Source: a virus
Length of the DNA stretch: 64,000 nt
Reading direction: 5' to 3' (one strand)
Virus record (IMG/VR): IMGVR_UViG_3300027608_000014
Location: 62,001 to 126,000 of that record
Position 1 is the stretch's first letter, and each line of letters begins with the position of its first letter. The position numbers and the translations under genes were made by a program. A model generated the notes under the pieces. It saw nothing but the letters and a program-made list of their open reading frames with translations, made no database searches and was not told the origin of the DNA. This document shows, piece after piece, positions 22,569-31,784 of the stretch.

Positions 22569-23399
22569 GTGAAGACAAGATTCGCAATCAAAAGAAAAGC
22601 CAAGGATAAAAAGAAGCGCCTAGGAGAATACCAAGCAAAACTCATGAGAAAGAGGCGAAAAATTTCTGCCTGGGAAAAGATCTCTTATGTCGACTTTTTA
22701 ATGCTTACTGCCATTGGAGACATCTCTCCAGAGGAGGCTCACGACTTCTTGCATAAGAGATACTTCGGCAGAGAGATCTTCAATGCCAAAATTGGGCAGC
22801 TAGCTTCGCTGTACTCTGGGTTTGAAGACCTACCGGTAGAGGGCAATCTGCCTGAGTCTACTAGGCCCGCCATCCTCAGTAAATGGTCCTTCAGCCGGAA
22901 GATTGCCCACTTTAAGGGACCAAAGATCCCAGTACCTGAGTGCAGAATAGGACACGCAGAATCCTTTAAGATAATAAAAGAGTTGATAGATAAAAATTTT
23001 TGCAAGTTCAGGATTCTTGAGTTTGCTATCGCAGTGCTGAAGATTGAGCCTATCTACATCATCACAATACTCAATAGGATGCGACCACAGACCCCCGCCT
23101 ACATTTCTACCAGAAGGTATGAGATGCTTAAGCGGGAGGAAACCTTTCAGAGATTTTATCGAGAGGGGAGAAGATATCACGCTATTGCACTATCAGAGGG
23201 GCGTATCAAGTCAGGCAGTGGAGATCGAGCCCTATTTGATCAGAAGTCAATGGATGGCCTCCTTCCTGGATTTTTATCTAACTGCGTAAAGCTACTGAAA
23301 TATCCGTATTACATAACTAACCTGATAATGGTGGACGGTCGATGGTTCATCGACATCTATCTCTCTTCAGGTTCACCACAAATCACCGTCAAACTATAA
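22569..23399 (+). CDS. Hypothetical basic protein (GTG start)
   Basis: 276 residues from GTG 22569, which fits the divergent start at 22550 better than an upstream TTG inside that gene. N-terminus very basic (KRKAKDKKKRLG, KLMRKRRKIS). Middle part alpha/beta with aromatic residues. No family recognised. Confidence 0.6.
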   Translation: MKTRFAIKRKAKDKKKRLGEYQAKLMRKRRKISAWEKISYVDFLMLTAIGDISPEEAHDFLHKRYFGREIFNAKIGQLASLYSGFEDLPVEGNLPESTRPAILSKWSFSRKIAHFKGPKIPVPECRIGHAESFKIIKELIDKNFCKFRILEFAIAVLKIEPIYIITILNRMRPQTPAYISTRRYEMLKREETFQRFYREGRRYHAIALSEGRIKSGSGDRALFDQKSMDGLLPGFLSNCVKLLKYPYYITNLIMVDGRWFIDIYLSSGSPQITVKL

Positions 23400-23407
23400 A
23401 TATTCAA

Positions 23408-24466
23408 ATGAACGAACCCGTATTCTCATCATCCGTCTGCTCCGAAGCCTCAGCCTGGCCGTCTTGCCCGAACTGTAAAAGCAGGGAAGTTTTATCGCGT
23501 GGCCTGGTGCTAAAGTGTTTATCATGCACGCACTCTGGGCCGATTGTTTCAAAGTCCCCCGTTCTGCGTTTTCTTAGGTCATACAATGCAGTTCGACCAA
23601 CCATCCCATGCGCCATTCACTGTGGTCCTTTTCCACAGAGCGTTGATGACGAATTTGGAGACATCCTGATCGAGAGATGCTCGGAGCTGTTTCACGAGCA
23701 ACTTTTTGAGCGTGAGATCTTTAAGGCTAAAGAGCTGTTTCGTAAGAATGGTGACTTTCCAGCAGTGGCCCTCACCGTTACCGTCCATGGCAGCCAGCCT
23801 AGCGTCCTCAAGCTGTCTCCACCGATCTGCGACTCCGTAGAGCAAGCGCGACTGCTTCTGGCGGACCAGGTAAAGGACATGAGTGCAGTGGCTGTGATCT
23901 TCAATCACAAATACTCTGGCAATATAGACTTCATGAGTGAAACTCAGAGCGATAATCAGGACAGCTTCCTGGTCGTCAACCTTCACTCTTATGGCAGTCG
24001 ATCTATCGCTGGCTATGTATCGCCAGAATGTGACGGGCTCAAGTGGGACCACCTGAACGCTCCGAGGCAGATCATCTGGCAACCCATTGACTGGGACATT
24101 ATCAGTAGCGACGGAGTGTCCGAGGTCATTCGTTACGCCTCAGCTATCCTTGTGGATGGCGACGTTAGTCTGACAATGGTGGTGGCAGAGAGCATGGATG
24201 GGGCTCCAGTAAGAGCTCAAATCAGCTTTCGAGATCCAGTCCAATGTACGACCACTGAGATCAAGAACATCAAGGCCGCAACTTCTGAAGATGCAATCCT
24301 TAAGATGAAGGGTAAGTACAAGGCCCTAATCGAACAGATTAAGACCTTGTCAGCCGACTCGATCGCTCTCTCCTTTGAAAAGGAGTGGGGACTCGAATGT
24401 AATCACTTCTCTATCATTCATCAGATCAAGGCGCTGGTCAGTAACAAAGGAGGAAAAATTGAGTAG
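23408..24466 (+). CDS. Zinc-ribbon protein of unknown function
   Basis: 352 residues from ATG 23408 with an A-rich leader. CPNC (about 21-24) and CLSC (about 39-42) form an N-terminal zinc ribbon. The rest is alpha/beta with no obvious catalytic motif. It converges on the terminase gene, with an 8-nt gap. Confidence 0.6.
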   Translation: MNEPVFSSSVCSEASAWPSCPNCKSREVLSRGLVLKCLSCTHSGPIVSKSPVLRFLRSYNAVRPTIPCAIHCGPFPQSVDDEFGDILIERCSELFHEQLFEREIFKAKELFRKNGDFPAVALTVTVHGSQPSVLKLSPPICDSVEQARLLLADQVKDMSAVAVIFNHKYSGNIDFMSETQSDNQDSFLVVNLHSYGSRSIAGYVSPECDGLKWDHLNAPRQIIWQPIDWDIISSDGVSEVIRYASAILVDGDVSLTMVVAESMDGAPVRAQISFRDPVQCTTTEIKNIKAATSEDAILKMKGKYKALIEQIKTLSADSIALSFEKEWGLECNHFSIIHQIKALVSNKGGKIE

Positions 24467-24473
24467 CCTAGTC

Positions 24474-26258
24474 CTACTCTTCTCCAATCAGCTCGGCCAT
24501 TCCACGATTGACTGAGCTGTTTGGCGCCAATCCACACAGGCCAGGAAGATCTATATGGGCGGTGGCACACATCACCAAGAGGGCATATCCAAGAGCATGC
24601 AGAAAGTCATCAGCTTTGGATGGAATGCGGGCGTAACGGCGAATCGTGCCATTGGGGGTATCAACTTCCTCAATGGCAACCGCCATCAAATCCTTGCTGA
24701 ACTCCTCAAACCAGGTTCCGGATGGAAATTTCAGTAGGCCGGTGACAATCAGAGTGTAGACGCAAAAGAGTAGAGTGGATCGATCCACAGTGAAGACATT
24801 GAATCTTCCGCTACTGTGACTAAAGAACTTCTTCTGAGCACCATAGAGAACAGAGGCACAGGGAACGCCAGTAGCTCCAGACAAAGTCTTGTTTTGGAGC
24901 GGGCCGACAAAAGCTCCGTCCGCACCCATACAAGATAGTTTTGATCCGCAGATTCTTTTCATCATTGCTGCCAGTGGCAGCGGTTGTTCCTCTGGTCTAA
25001 GTCCCAGCGGACGTACAGCTCCAAGGACGTGAAACTCTCCAGAACTATGTCTGCCAAGCGCAACACCAATCGTAAAACTGACGATTTCTGATCCGCCCCA
25101 GTCGGCTCCACCAGATGCATGAGTATACTCAGCCATATTTGGTGGATTCCCCTCAGAGTAAGGAAGGCTAGATGCTCTTCGTAACTGATCGGGAGTTAGC
25201 GGCCTGGATCCACCCTCAGTACTTAGACCAAGAATCTCTTGATCAAAGCGCGATGGGCTCCAGGCACCAATACCAGCAATGCGGGAGTAAATGTTTCTGT
25301 GGTAGGCCCTATAGTGCTCGGGCGTATCAACTCGAGCTCGATCGGAAATAAAAATCTGCGGAACGTGGAATCCCTGGAATGTACCCTCCCGCTCCGGATA
25401 GGCTGGCTCCCACCACCCATGGCCGACATCTAGAAGCTTGGGATTAGCATCAGTGGAGCATTTACTGCAGCCGATGCCCGCCCTCTGGATCATCTTCCTG
25501 GACTCCTCTGCCGTAGGAATATTATCATGGGAGCAATACTTGCACCTAACATGCCAGGTGTTCTGTGAGCTCTCCAGCCACAGCGTCTCGATGGTGTTCT
25601 CGATTCCACGAGCCGTTCCAGTGTAGGTTTCCCATCCGAACTCCACGTTCGCGCTCGAACACTGAAGCACCTGAGGAATCAGCTCGAAGTCCATATCTTG
25701 AACCTCGTCAAAGTAGGTAGCACAGATATTCGGGATTCCGAGAGCCTGACCAGCATTGGCGAAGCAGGACACTCCATAGTAGTGTCCACCAGAGACATAC
25801 GTCTTCTCACAGACGTTCTGAACGCAATGGCGATCGATGATGTTCCATGGAACAGCACAGCTACGAGCTAGTGGATCCAGATACGTATGGCTTAAACGCT
25901 GGGTGTAGAGACTCAAAGGAGAACAGTACAGAGCGTTGAAGTCCTGACGATAAATCATGTTCATCAGAATACTAGCGGCAACCGACAAGCTCTTACCAAG
26001 CTGTCTGGCGCAGCGATAGACACAACGCTCTGCAGTTCTCGTTCTGCTGAACATGGGCCTGAACATCGGCCTTCGATGTTTGACATCCAGAGGCTCGCGC
26101 CCTAAACGCAAGGTCATAGGCAGAAGATCGTCAAACGGCAGGACGCCAATAAGATAGGCCATCTCCTCCTTAGAGATGTTTCCTCCTGACAGTTTCCGCT
26201 TAATTATTTCTGCAACTCTTGTGTCTATGCCCTCGAGACCCGGTATTTCCTGAATCAT
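24474..26258 (-). CDS. terL: Terminase large subunit
   Basis: 594 residues from ATG 26258; a GTG six codons upstream is possible. The ATPase domain has a Walker-A-like RQLGKS at about 85-90 and Walker B ATYFDEVQD (Asp184, Glu185). A Cys cluster CKYC...CSKC near 235-265 is a zinc insertion. The C-terminal part (GADWGGSE, later GADGAFVG) fits the RNase H-fold nuclease. It cuts and pumps DNA into capsids. Encoded on the minus strand amid plus-strand genes. Confidence 0.9.
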   Translation of the reverse strand: MIQEIPGLEGIDTRVAEIIKRKLSGGNISKEEMAYLIGVLPFDDLLPMTLRLGREPLDVKHRRPMFRPMFSRTRTAERCVYRCARQLGKSLSVAASILMNMIYRQDFNALYCSPLSLYTQRLSHTYLDPLARSCAVPWNIIDRHCVQNVCEKTYVSGGHYYGVSCFANAGQALGIPNICATYFDEVQDMDFELIPQVLQCSSANVEFGWETYTGTARGIENTIETLWLESSQNTWHVRCKYCSHDNIPTAEESRKMIQRAGIGCSKCSTDANPKLLDVGHGWWEPAYPEREGTFQGFHVPQIFISDRARVDTPEHYRAYHRNIYSRIAGIGAWSPSRFDQEILGLSTEGGSRPLTPDQLRRASSLPYSEGNPPNMAEYTHASGGADWGGSEIVSFTIGVALGRHSSGEFHVLGAVRPLGLRPEEQPLPLAAMMKRICGSKLSCMGADGAFVGPLQNKTLSGATGVPCASVLYGAQKKFFSHSSGRFNVFTVDRSTLLFCVYTLIVTGLLKFPSGTWFEEFSKDLMAVAIEEVDTPNGTIRRYARIPSKADDFLHALGYALLVMCATAHIDLPGLCGLAPNSSVNRGMAELIGEE

Positions 26259-26317
26259 TAGTAGACCATAGCCCACCGCTTACAAATCAACAAACCTTTT
26301 ATAGAACTAGAACAAAC

Positions 26318-26653
26318 ATGAAGACTAACATCACGAATATCTCCGAAGGCGGGGACTTTGAAGTAATCAGTGGGGAACACCTCATCTGCACCTGCGGAAC
26401 GAAAGAGAGTGCTCAGTGCATCAAGGACGCCATCGAGGCGCTGGAGTCTGTCTCCCGCGACTGTCAGATGGCCCTGAATGGCGATTGGGACAGGGGCGAC
26501 GATGGCTTTGAGGCCACGCTGCAAAACGTCAATCTGGCCCTGCTGGGGCTCGGTGTGACTCCGCCGGTCGAAGAGAAGCAGGCAGACTTTCGTGGCGAAC
26601 TGATCAAGGAGTTCAAGGCTCGCTTTGTCAAGATCGATCCCAAAGGGTCCTGA
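26318..26653 (+). CDS. Hypothetical protein
   Basis: 111 residues from ATG 26318, which follows AGAACAAAC. Acidic, helical, with CTCGTKESAQC near residue 26 and Leu-rich helix LQNVNLALLGLG. Divergent from terL. Function unknown. Confidence 0.6.
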   Translation: MKTNITNISEGGDFEVISGEHLICTCGTKESAQCIKDAIEALESVSRDCQMALNGDWDRGDDGFEATLQNVNLALLGLGVTPPVEEKQADFRGELIKEFKARFVKIDPKGS

Positions 26654-26766
26654 CCCTAGAATCAGCCAATTTCGTTTCGTCGCCGAAACAGAAACCCAAT
26701 AGCGCTGGGCAGGAACCAACATTGTTTGCAAAGCAAACTTACCCTGGAAGTCGCCAACAGAACATT

Positions 26767-26964
26767 ATGTCTAGGATCCAAATTCCCGTCGAAAAGTTTC
26801 GCAACCGCGAAGAATGTATTCGGTCCCTTATGGGGGCAGGAGAAATCATCAACGACGCATTACTTATGCCGGTGAGAATGTCTAGGGAGGCTGCTGCTCG
26901 CAAGAGCCAGCCCTCCTATATCGAAAACCTACGCAGCGGAGCAAAAGCCGATTGCTTTCTGTAG
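26767..26964 (+). CDS. Small hypothetical protein
   Basis: 65 residues from ATG 26767, chosen because the longer frame has no supported start. Helical with MSREAAARKSQPS near the middle. Followed by a hairpin terminator. Confidence 0.5.
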   Translation: MSRIQIPVEKFRNREECIRSLMGAGEIINDALLMPVRMSREAAARKSQPSYIENLRSGAKADCFL

Positions 26965-26984
26965 GTTTTCATTGAGAACCAACG

Positions 26985-27012
26985 TCCCTGCTCAGCTCCG
27001 GCTGGGCAGGGA
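26985..27012 (+). terminator. Hairpin after the small gene
   Basis: CCCTGC (26986-26991) pairs with GCAGGG (27006-27011) and CAGC with GCTG inside. No long T-tract follows. Likely a weak terminator. Confidence 0.6.
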
Positions 27013-27046
27013 TTCCCATTTCACAAAAAACTGATAAGATATATTA

Positions 27047-27193
27047 ATGTCCACAACGAACAGAAAATCAGCTCGCAAGTACAAGTCTCAAAAGGCTGGT
27101 ATCCCAGAGAAACCCCTCTCACGATTCCAGCCTGGCGCTGGTAAGCATCTCAAGGCCAAACAAACTGCTAAACAAAAAGCTGAACAATCATGA
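27047..27193 (+). CDS. 48-residue basic protein
   Basis: ATG 27047 after an AT-rich leader (GATATATTA), stop TGA overlapping the next ATG (ATGA). Rich in Lys, Ser and Gln (NRKSARKYKSQK, KAKQTAKQKAEQ). Probably nucleic-acid binding or a small accessory peptide. Confidence 0.5.
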   Translation: MSTTNRKSARKYKSQKAGIPEKPLSRFQPGAGKHLKAKQTAKQKAEQS

Positions 27194-27414
27194 ATACCCT
27201 AATTCAAGTCGGAATAGCCATAGCCCTGGTCATTACGTACTTTCACCAAAAAGTCCTGGAGTCCAAGATCAAAGCCAGAAATAGGCCATCTCCTACAAAG
27301 GTTCGTCTTGAGAGACAAGAAAGGCCTGTAATTGATCTCGTTGCTATCGGCGAAGGCGATCGATATGGTAGCTATGAGGGTCGTCCCCAGAGGGCCACTC
27401 GCTATGAGCATTGA
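27190..27414 (+). CDS. Small membrane-anchored protein
   Basis: A 74-residue protein coupled by ATGA to the preceding one. N-terminal span LIQVGIAIALVITYF, then a basic cytoplasmic tail. Function unknown. Confidence 0.55.
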   Translation: MNTLIQVGIAIALVITYFHQKVLESKIKARNRPSPTKVRLERQERPVIDLVAIGEGDRYGSYEGRPQRATRYEH

Positions 27415-27497
27415 TGCATCTTCACTATTTTTATTGTGCGAGCTAGCGCTCACTGTATTTTTGATTGATAGACATCTAGATCAAATGAAAGTTATCT

Positions 27498-27716
27498 ATG
27501 AAAACTGACGGAGCTCTACCGATCGCCTTAGGACTGGGTCTGCTTATGGCCTATTTAGACGGTAAGGGCAACTCTGCCCTGCTCTGGATCATTTTGATGT
27601 TTGTTGGCACTCCAGCGTTTTACACGCTAGTCGTTTCTCGATCGTCTATAAGTGAGGTCGCAAAATGGTTGCTGACAGCAGCTTACATCTTTGGAGTGAC
27701 TGCGCTTTTCATCTAA
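27498..27716 (+). CDS. Small multi-span membrane protein, holin-like
   Basis: A 72-residue protein with three hydrophobic stretches (IALGLGLLMAYL, LLWIILMFVGTPAFY, WLLTAAYIFGVTALFI). The size and span number fit class I holins, but no endolysin is next to it, so holin is only a possibility. Confidence 0.55.
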   Translation: MKTDGALPIALGLGLLMAYLDGKGNSALLWIILMFVGTPAFYTLVVSRSSISEVAKWLLTAAYIFGVTALFI

Positions 27717-27733
27717 CATGACATTGCAAATAT

Positions 27734-27820
27734 ATGGATGAATCAGAATCTAAAGGATCACCTTCATTGCCAGAGTCATCACCCGCACAGGCAGAGTGGT
27801 CAGAGAAATTGACGAGATAG
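27734..27820 (+). CDS. 28-residue acidic peptide (possible)
   Basis: ATG 27734 to TAG 27820, Ser/Glu/Pro-rich. Fits the 113-nt gap between two membrane-protein genes, but there is no ribosome-binding site. Low confidence. Confidence 0.25.
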   Translation: MDESESKGSPSLPESSPAQAEWSEKLTR

Positions 27821-27829
27821 AAGTTTTTT

Positions 27830-28150
27830 ATGATTATTAATCAAATAGCCTGGATCTTTTTTTTCCTAATCGTGGCACCACTAGGCGCCGCCACCATGGC
27901 AAAGATAATTGTTGAAGAAGAGATCTTCTCTCACCCAAGAGCCTGGATTGAGGCGTATTGCTGGCCAATGTTCTCTTACATGGTCAATTGCGAAAGGTGC
28001 ATTGTGCACTGGACTATGGCCTTAATTACATTGCTAGGGTACAGTGCCTGGGATAAGATCACCTTCTGCGACAGTTGGGTGGCGGCATTGATTTGCTGGG
28101 CTGCGGCGACACGCCTGGCTATACGATTCTGGCTTCGTAATGATACATGA
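27830..28150 (+). CDS. DUF1360-like membrane protein
   Basis: A 106-residue protein with N-terminal span WIFFFLIVAPLGAATMA, EEIFSHPRAW, a CERC pair at about 54-57 and two further spans. The order acidic-R-Cys-x-x-Cys-span matches small DUF1360-type membrane proteins of phages and spores. Coupled to the next gene (ATGA). Confidence 0.5.
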   Translation: MIINQIAWIFFFLIVAPLGAATMAKIIVEEEIFSHPRAWIEAYCWPMFSYMVNCERCIVHWTMALITLLGYSAWDKITFCDSWVAALICWAAATRLAIRFWLRNDT

Positions 28151-28647
28151 TCTCAATCACAGAAATTCAAGAGCATCGCGGAGTAACCGTGTTAGAAAGC
28201 GAGCCAGGGGAGTTTCACTTCTCTGTTCAGGCTCATGGTATCAGTGGCGGCCTGGCAACTACTATTCCACTAGATGTTGTCTGTCCAGTAGTTGGCCAAA
28301 ACCTGCTTCTCCTTAGGGCAACAATAACGCCGCCTGATGGAGTTGCCTGTCCAGATTCTTGGACGACAAACAGCATTGAGTCCACCATCCAGAGTGCTAT
28401 CAATACATTTAGAAGAATTCAAAAATGTAAAGATGATGAAGAGGCAAAAAGGACAAAGAAGGCTAGTAAGATAGATAGAGAAGTTCGTTTTCGCATGGCC
28501 TTATCTCAGGCGGTCAGCGAATGGATGAGCGCAAGTGAGTATTTTACCCTGTCAGAATATCTGGCTATCTGCGGCGAGGTATTTTCGTCCGCTACCCAAA
28601 ATGTCAACAATCATCGAACCAACGAGTCCAGCGACCCCAGCTCCTAA
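28147..28647 (+). CDS. Hypothetical protein
   Basis: A 166-residue protein; beta-rich N-terminal 80 residues, then a charged helix (KCKDDEEAKRTKKASK). The C-terminus overlaps the next gene by 47 nt. First of a run of overlapping genes ending at the RT. Function unknown. Confidence 0.6.
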   Translation: MISITEIQEHRGVTVLESEPGEFHFSVQAHGISGGLATTIPLDVVCPVVGQNLLLLRATITPPDGVACPDSWTTNSIESTIQSAINTFRRIQKCKDDEEAKRTKKASKIDREVRFRMALSQAVSEWMSASEYFTLSEYLAICGEVFSSATQNVNNHRTNESSDPSS

Positions 28648-28951
28648 TCGGGAATCAGTAGAAGTTTTACAGCAACAGTTAGCAACTCTTATTGGTCCAA
28701 TTGCGGACCAGTTCATCGACAGCGGTGAGGCCCTCCTTATTGGTGTCGTATGTATTTCAGCTAACGGAGGTAGACGATCCATCCTCTACGTTCCAGGGGT
28801 CAATGAGGATATGACCATGGAACAGAAAGTTATTGCGGAAGAAGGCAGGGCCGTTGGACAGTTCCAAGCGGCTATTCAGTTTGGTAAATTACACGCAGCG
28901 CTTAGTGACGTCACAAATCAAGCACTTCGGACCTCTGTCCGACCAAGATAA
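28601..28951 (+). CDS. Hypothetical protein
   Basis: 116 residues from ATG 28601. Pro/Thr-rich start, central beta part (ALLIGVVCISANGGRRSI) and helical end. It lies 2 nt before the AAA+ gene and is probably co-expressed. Confidence 0.6.
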   Translation: MSTIIEPTSPATPAPNRESVEVLQQQLATLIGPIADQFIDSGEALLIGVVCISANGGRRSILYVPGVNEDMTMEQKVIAEEGRAVGQFQAAIQFGKLHAALSDVTNQALRTSVRPR

Positions 28952-28953
28952 CA

Positions 28954-30735
28954 ATGAAGCCAAAAACAAAAGTAGAAAGTAAATCGATTCTGTTGCCGCT
29001 AGCTTTGTCTAGTACTCCGCTTGTCTGGGTAGTAACTACAGAGGAATACAGAATGCTTAAGAAAGAACAGAGCGCTCTTCTTAATCAAAAGGCGGCGACG
29101 CAGGTGTTTCGCTACGATGCACTAGATGTCCTCAAGGAGGCTCTGATTACAAAGTCTGACGGGACCACGGAGGGTGGAAGATCTGCTCAGTTCGGTCACT
29201 GTCTTGAGGCGATCAACTGGTTCTCTAGACGTAATCCAGAGCCGGACACCCCTGAAGCGATGAGCAGCCTAACCGCTCAATTTGGCAGCAATGCCAATTA
29301 CGCACCTGCAGGTTCGGTCCTAGTTTTGTTTGATGTTCCAGCCAGGATTGAACATAAGAACGGTAGTAAGTGGACTGACGCTCTGATTAACCGCACAATC
29401 AAAAACGCTGTCGGCGATCTGATTGATGAGCAGAAGATGATTGTTCTAGTGTCTCACACGCTGGATGTTCCGCAAGAGCTGGAGCACATCGCTGTGGTGG
29501 TTGAGCACTCACTGCCTACCTATGAAGAACTATCGAACCTGGTGAGAAAAGCCTGGAAGTATCTAGGTGATGAAAATGAGGATGGAAGTAGAGAGCCAAT
29601 GCCTGCAATCAGTGACGAGGATCTGGAGCTTACGGTCAACCTGATCTCTGGCATGAGAGAGTGGGAGGCTGATAATATCTTGGCTCGCTCGGTCTATACC
29701 AATAAGACGAACCTCCGAAAGGATCCAACTATCCCCAAGATGTTTGACATTCCTACTATTCGTAAGGAAAAGGTTAAGTCGATTCGCAAAAACTCTTCTC
29801 TTGAGATTATTGAACCTCCGGGCTCTCTGGATCAAGTAGGTGGACTTGCTGAAATTAAGGCCTGGGCTGAAGAAGCCAAAGACCTATTTGGCAAAGCAGC
29901 AGCGGGTGACGGAATCAAATGTCCCAAAGGTATTGTTCTCTTTGGCCCCGGTGGAACAGGCAAGACCTACACTATCTCCTGCCTTGGCAGTTTTCTTCAG
30001 CGCACAGTTCTGCGCTGGGATGTCGGTGCTAGTAAGGGTCGATATGTTGGTCAGACTGAGGAGCAGACCAGAAACGTCTTTAGGGACGCTAAGGCTCAGG
30101 CTCCCTGCATTCTGTTCATCGATGAGGCTGGTAAGCTCTTTGCTGACGCTAAGGGTGCCGGATCTGGTCTGGACGGTGGCGTGAACCAAGGGATGTACGC
30201 ATCTCTACTTACGTTCATGCAGGAAAACGATGGAGGAGTCTTGATTGCAATGGCTTGTAATGAAGACATCATGAACTTCCCCGCACCCGCTCTCAGAGGT
30301 GGCCGCATTGACAATGTCTTCTTCGTCGATCTTCCCACACAGGAAGAGGTAAAGGATATCCTTAGAATCCACATTAAGAAAAGAGGATGGGACCCAGCGA
30401 GCCCAGAAATCGACATCGAGAAAGTGGCAACCTCACTGGCTGAGTATACTCCGTCTGAGATTGAACTGGTAATCAATAAGGCTCTGATCCACAAGTTTAA
30501 GACTAGTGGTCCACGCCCTGCTGAGCTAAAGACTGAGAATCTGCTGGTTGCTATCTCAAAGGTGATTCCGATGACTCGAACTAATAAGCTTGAAGTTGAT
30601 TCACTTAGGGCTTGGGCGGTAGAGCGCGGGTATACAGTCGGTACGGCACAGCCCAAAGCAATAGTACGTAAAGCAGCCGGTCGAAGGATTGGCAGCTCTC
30701 TCTCGGCAATTGCCGATGAATCAGACGAGATGTGA
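28954..30735 (+). CDS. Ycf46-like AAA+ ATPase
   Basis: A 593-residue protein. The N-terminal 290 residues form the helical/alpha-beta domain typical of Ycf46-like ATPases; the AAA+ core has Walker A GPGGTGKT (331-338), Walker B CILFIDEA (385-392) and arginine-finger RGGRID (448-453). It probably remodels proteins or nucleoprotein complexes. The pairing with Ycf35 (DUF1257) and DUF2997 genes just downstream is a recurring trio in cyanobacteria, plastids and large phages; the role is not known. Confidence 0.85.
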   Translation: MKPKTKVESKSILLPLALSSTPLVWVVTTEEYRMLKKEQSALLNQKAATQVFRYDALDVLKEALITKSDGTTEGGRSAQFGHCLEAINWFSRRNPEPDTPEAMSSLTAQFGSNANYAPAGSVLVLFDVPARIEHKNGSKWTDALINRTIKNAVGDLIDEQKMIVLVSHTLDVPQELEHIAVVVEHSLPTYEELSNLVRKAWKYLGDENEDGSREPMPAISDEDLELTVNLISGMREWEADNILARSVYTNKTNLRKDPTIPKMFDIPTIRKEKVKSIRKNSSLEIIEPPGSLDQVGGLAEIKAWAEEAKDLFGKAAAGDGIKCPKGIVLFGPGGTGKTYTISCLGSFLQRTVLRWDVGASKGRYVGQTEEQTRNVFRDAKAQAPCILFIDEAGKLFADAKGAGSGLDGGVNQGMYASLLTFMQENDGGVLIAMACNEDIMNFPAPALRGGRIDNVFFVDLPTQEEVKDILRIHIKKRGWDPASPEIDIEKVATSLAEYTPSEIELVINKALIHKFKTSGPRPAELKTENLLVAISKVIPMTRTNKLEVDSLRAWAVERGYTVGTAQPKAIVRKAAGRRIGSSLSAIADESDEM

Positions 30736-30824
30736 TATTAAACTTGTCTTGAAAGTTCTTTGCGCAATATAGCGCATGTCAGAGTTAGTATTTTTATCAG
30801 TTCAAGAAAAAAAAATACAACACA
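30736..30824 (+). promoter_or_regulatory. Leader between AAA+ and Ycf35-like genes
   Basis: 89 nt with TGCGC-AATATA-GCGCA (30761-30776) and an A-rich stretch directly before ATG 30825. Could hold a promoter or processing site; no strong match. Confidence 0.3.
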
Positions 30825-31223
30825 ATGTCACACCTTGTTCGTCAAGTAAACCAAGCGGGAGTTGAAATCAAATCCCTAGACCTTTTGTCCTCTGCCTGCA
30901 AGAAGCTTGGCATGACTCTTCACCAGGATCGTAAGGTTGCTCACTACTATGGATCTTCCTCAGCCGCCTGTGATGCGGTGATTGAGATCCCAGGCTGCAA
31001 GTCTGAGATCGCAGTCAAGAAGAATGCCGATGGCACCTATGGTGTTGAGGCTGATCATTATTATGCCGAAGTAACAAAAGCACTAGGTAAAAATAGCGAC
31101 AGTCTTTTTCAAAGATATCGCGCAGAAGAGCTGATCAAGCAGGCTCGATACGATCGCTGGAGCGTCGAGTCTGAGACCTTTAATCCCCAGACTCAGGAAC
31201 TGGAAATCCGCTTTAAGCGCTAA
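30825..31223 (+). CDS. Ycf35-like protein (DUF1257)
   Basis: A 132-residue protein beginning MSHLVRQVNQ, with DLLSSACKKLGM, DAVIEIPGCKSEIAVKKNADG and YAEVTKALGK...LFQRY, the DUF1257/Ycf35 pattern. Normal family length. It follows the Ycf46-like ATPase and precedes a DUF2997 gene, the common order of this trio. Confidence 0.8.
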   Translation: MSHLVRQVNQAGVEIKSLDLLSSACKKLGMTLHQDRKVAHYYGSSSAACDAVIEIPGCKSEIAVKKNADGTYGVEADHYYAEVTKALGKNSDSLFQRYRAEELIKQARYDRWSVESETFNPQTQELEIRFKR

Positions 31224-31229
31224 TGGTCT

Positions 31230-31255
31230 GGGGCTGGGTGAGTCCATCCAGCCCC
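31230..31255 (+). terminator. Hairpin after the Ycf35-like gene
   Basis: GGGGCTGG (31230-31237) pairs with CCAGCCCC (31248-31255). No T-tract, so probably an mRNA-end or attenuation hairpin. Confidence 0.55.
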
Positions 31256-31319
31256 ATGATCGTGCTTAGGTCATCGAAAATTACCAAAGAAGTTTCATCT
31301 CAATCATCAATAAAATAAT

Positions 31320-31523
31320 ATGTCAGAAGAATCCATTACTATTACCCTGGGCCCTGGAGCCCGTAGCAGCAAGTCCGAAACTAAAGGCTTTTTCGGAGGC
31401 GCCTGTAAGACGGCCCTAGCCGCATTCAGCCGACTCTTGGGCACTGTAGAATCTAGCAAGAACACTGCTGAGTTCTACCAGGAAGAAGCCTGCCAGCGCC
31501 AGGAGCAGCTAGCTGGTAAATAG
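31320..31523 (+). CDS. DUF2997 protein
   Basis: A 67-residue protein: ITITLGPGARSS, GFFGGACKTAL, LGTVESSKNTAEFY match the DUF2997 layout (beta start, GF-G-x-C, LG, KTxEYY). Completes the Ycf46-Ycf35-DUF2997 set. Function unknown. Confidence 0.75.
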   Translation: MSEESITITLGPGARSSKSETKGFFGGACKTALAAFSRLLGTVESSKNTAEFYQEEACQRQEQLAGK

Positions 31524-31543
31524 TCTAGGTCACTAACTACTTG

Positions 31544-31581
31544 GGGCTTGGGAGCATTGCTGCTCCCAAGCCCTTTTTTTT
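31544..31581 (+). terminator. Strong intrinsic terminator
   Basis: GGGCTTGGGAGC (31544-31555), loop ATTGCT, GCTCCCAAGCCC (31562-31573), then eight T. Perfect 12-bp stem. The next ATG is at 31582, so it also sits in the leader of that gene. Confidence 0.95.
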
Positions 31582-31755
31582 ATGCAAGTCATACACCGAA
31601 CTTACAACACCTCACAAGAGGCCAAAGCATTTTTAGACGGCATTGAGTTTGTCAACGACTCCAGTGTCATGGCCTGGATCAGCAATGTCGACAATTGCGT
31701 TGTCGTCATCGCAGACGAGGACGACAGAGATGACGAGCCTGCCAGTGAAAATTAA
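31582..31755 (+). CDS. 57-residue acidic protein
   Basis: ATG 31582 immediately after a U-tract; stop TAA 31753-31755. Alpha/beta with IEFVNDSSVMAW and a very acidic end (ADEDDRDDEP). Function unknown. Confidence 0.5.
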   Translation: MQVIHRTYNTSQEAKAFLDGIEFVNDSSVMAWISNVDNCVVVIADEDDRDDEPASEN

Positions 31756-31784
31756 TTTAGCGCCTTCAAAGAATAAACATTATC

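Noticed and set aside
27498-27716. Confident holin call
   Set aside because: Size and spans fit, but no endolysin or spanin genes are adjacent, so only 'holin-like' is justified.
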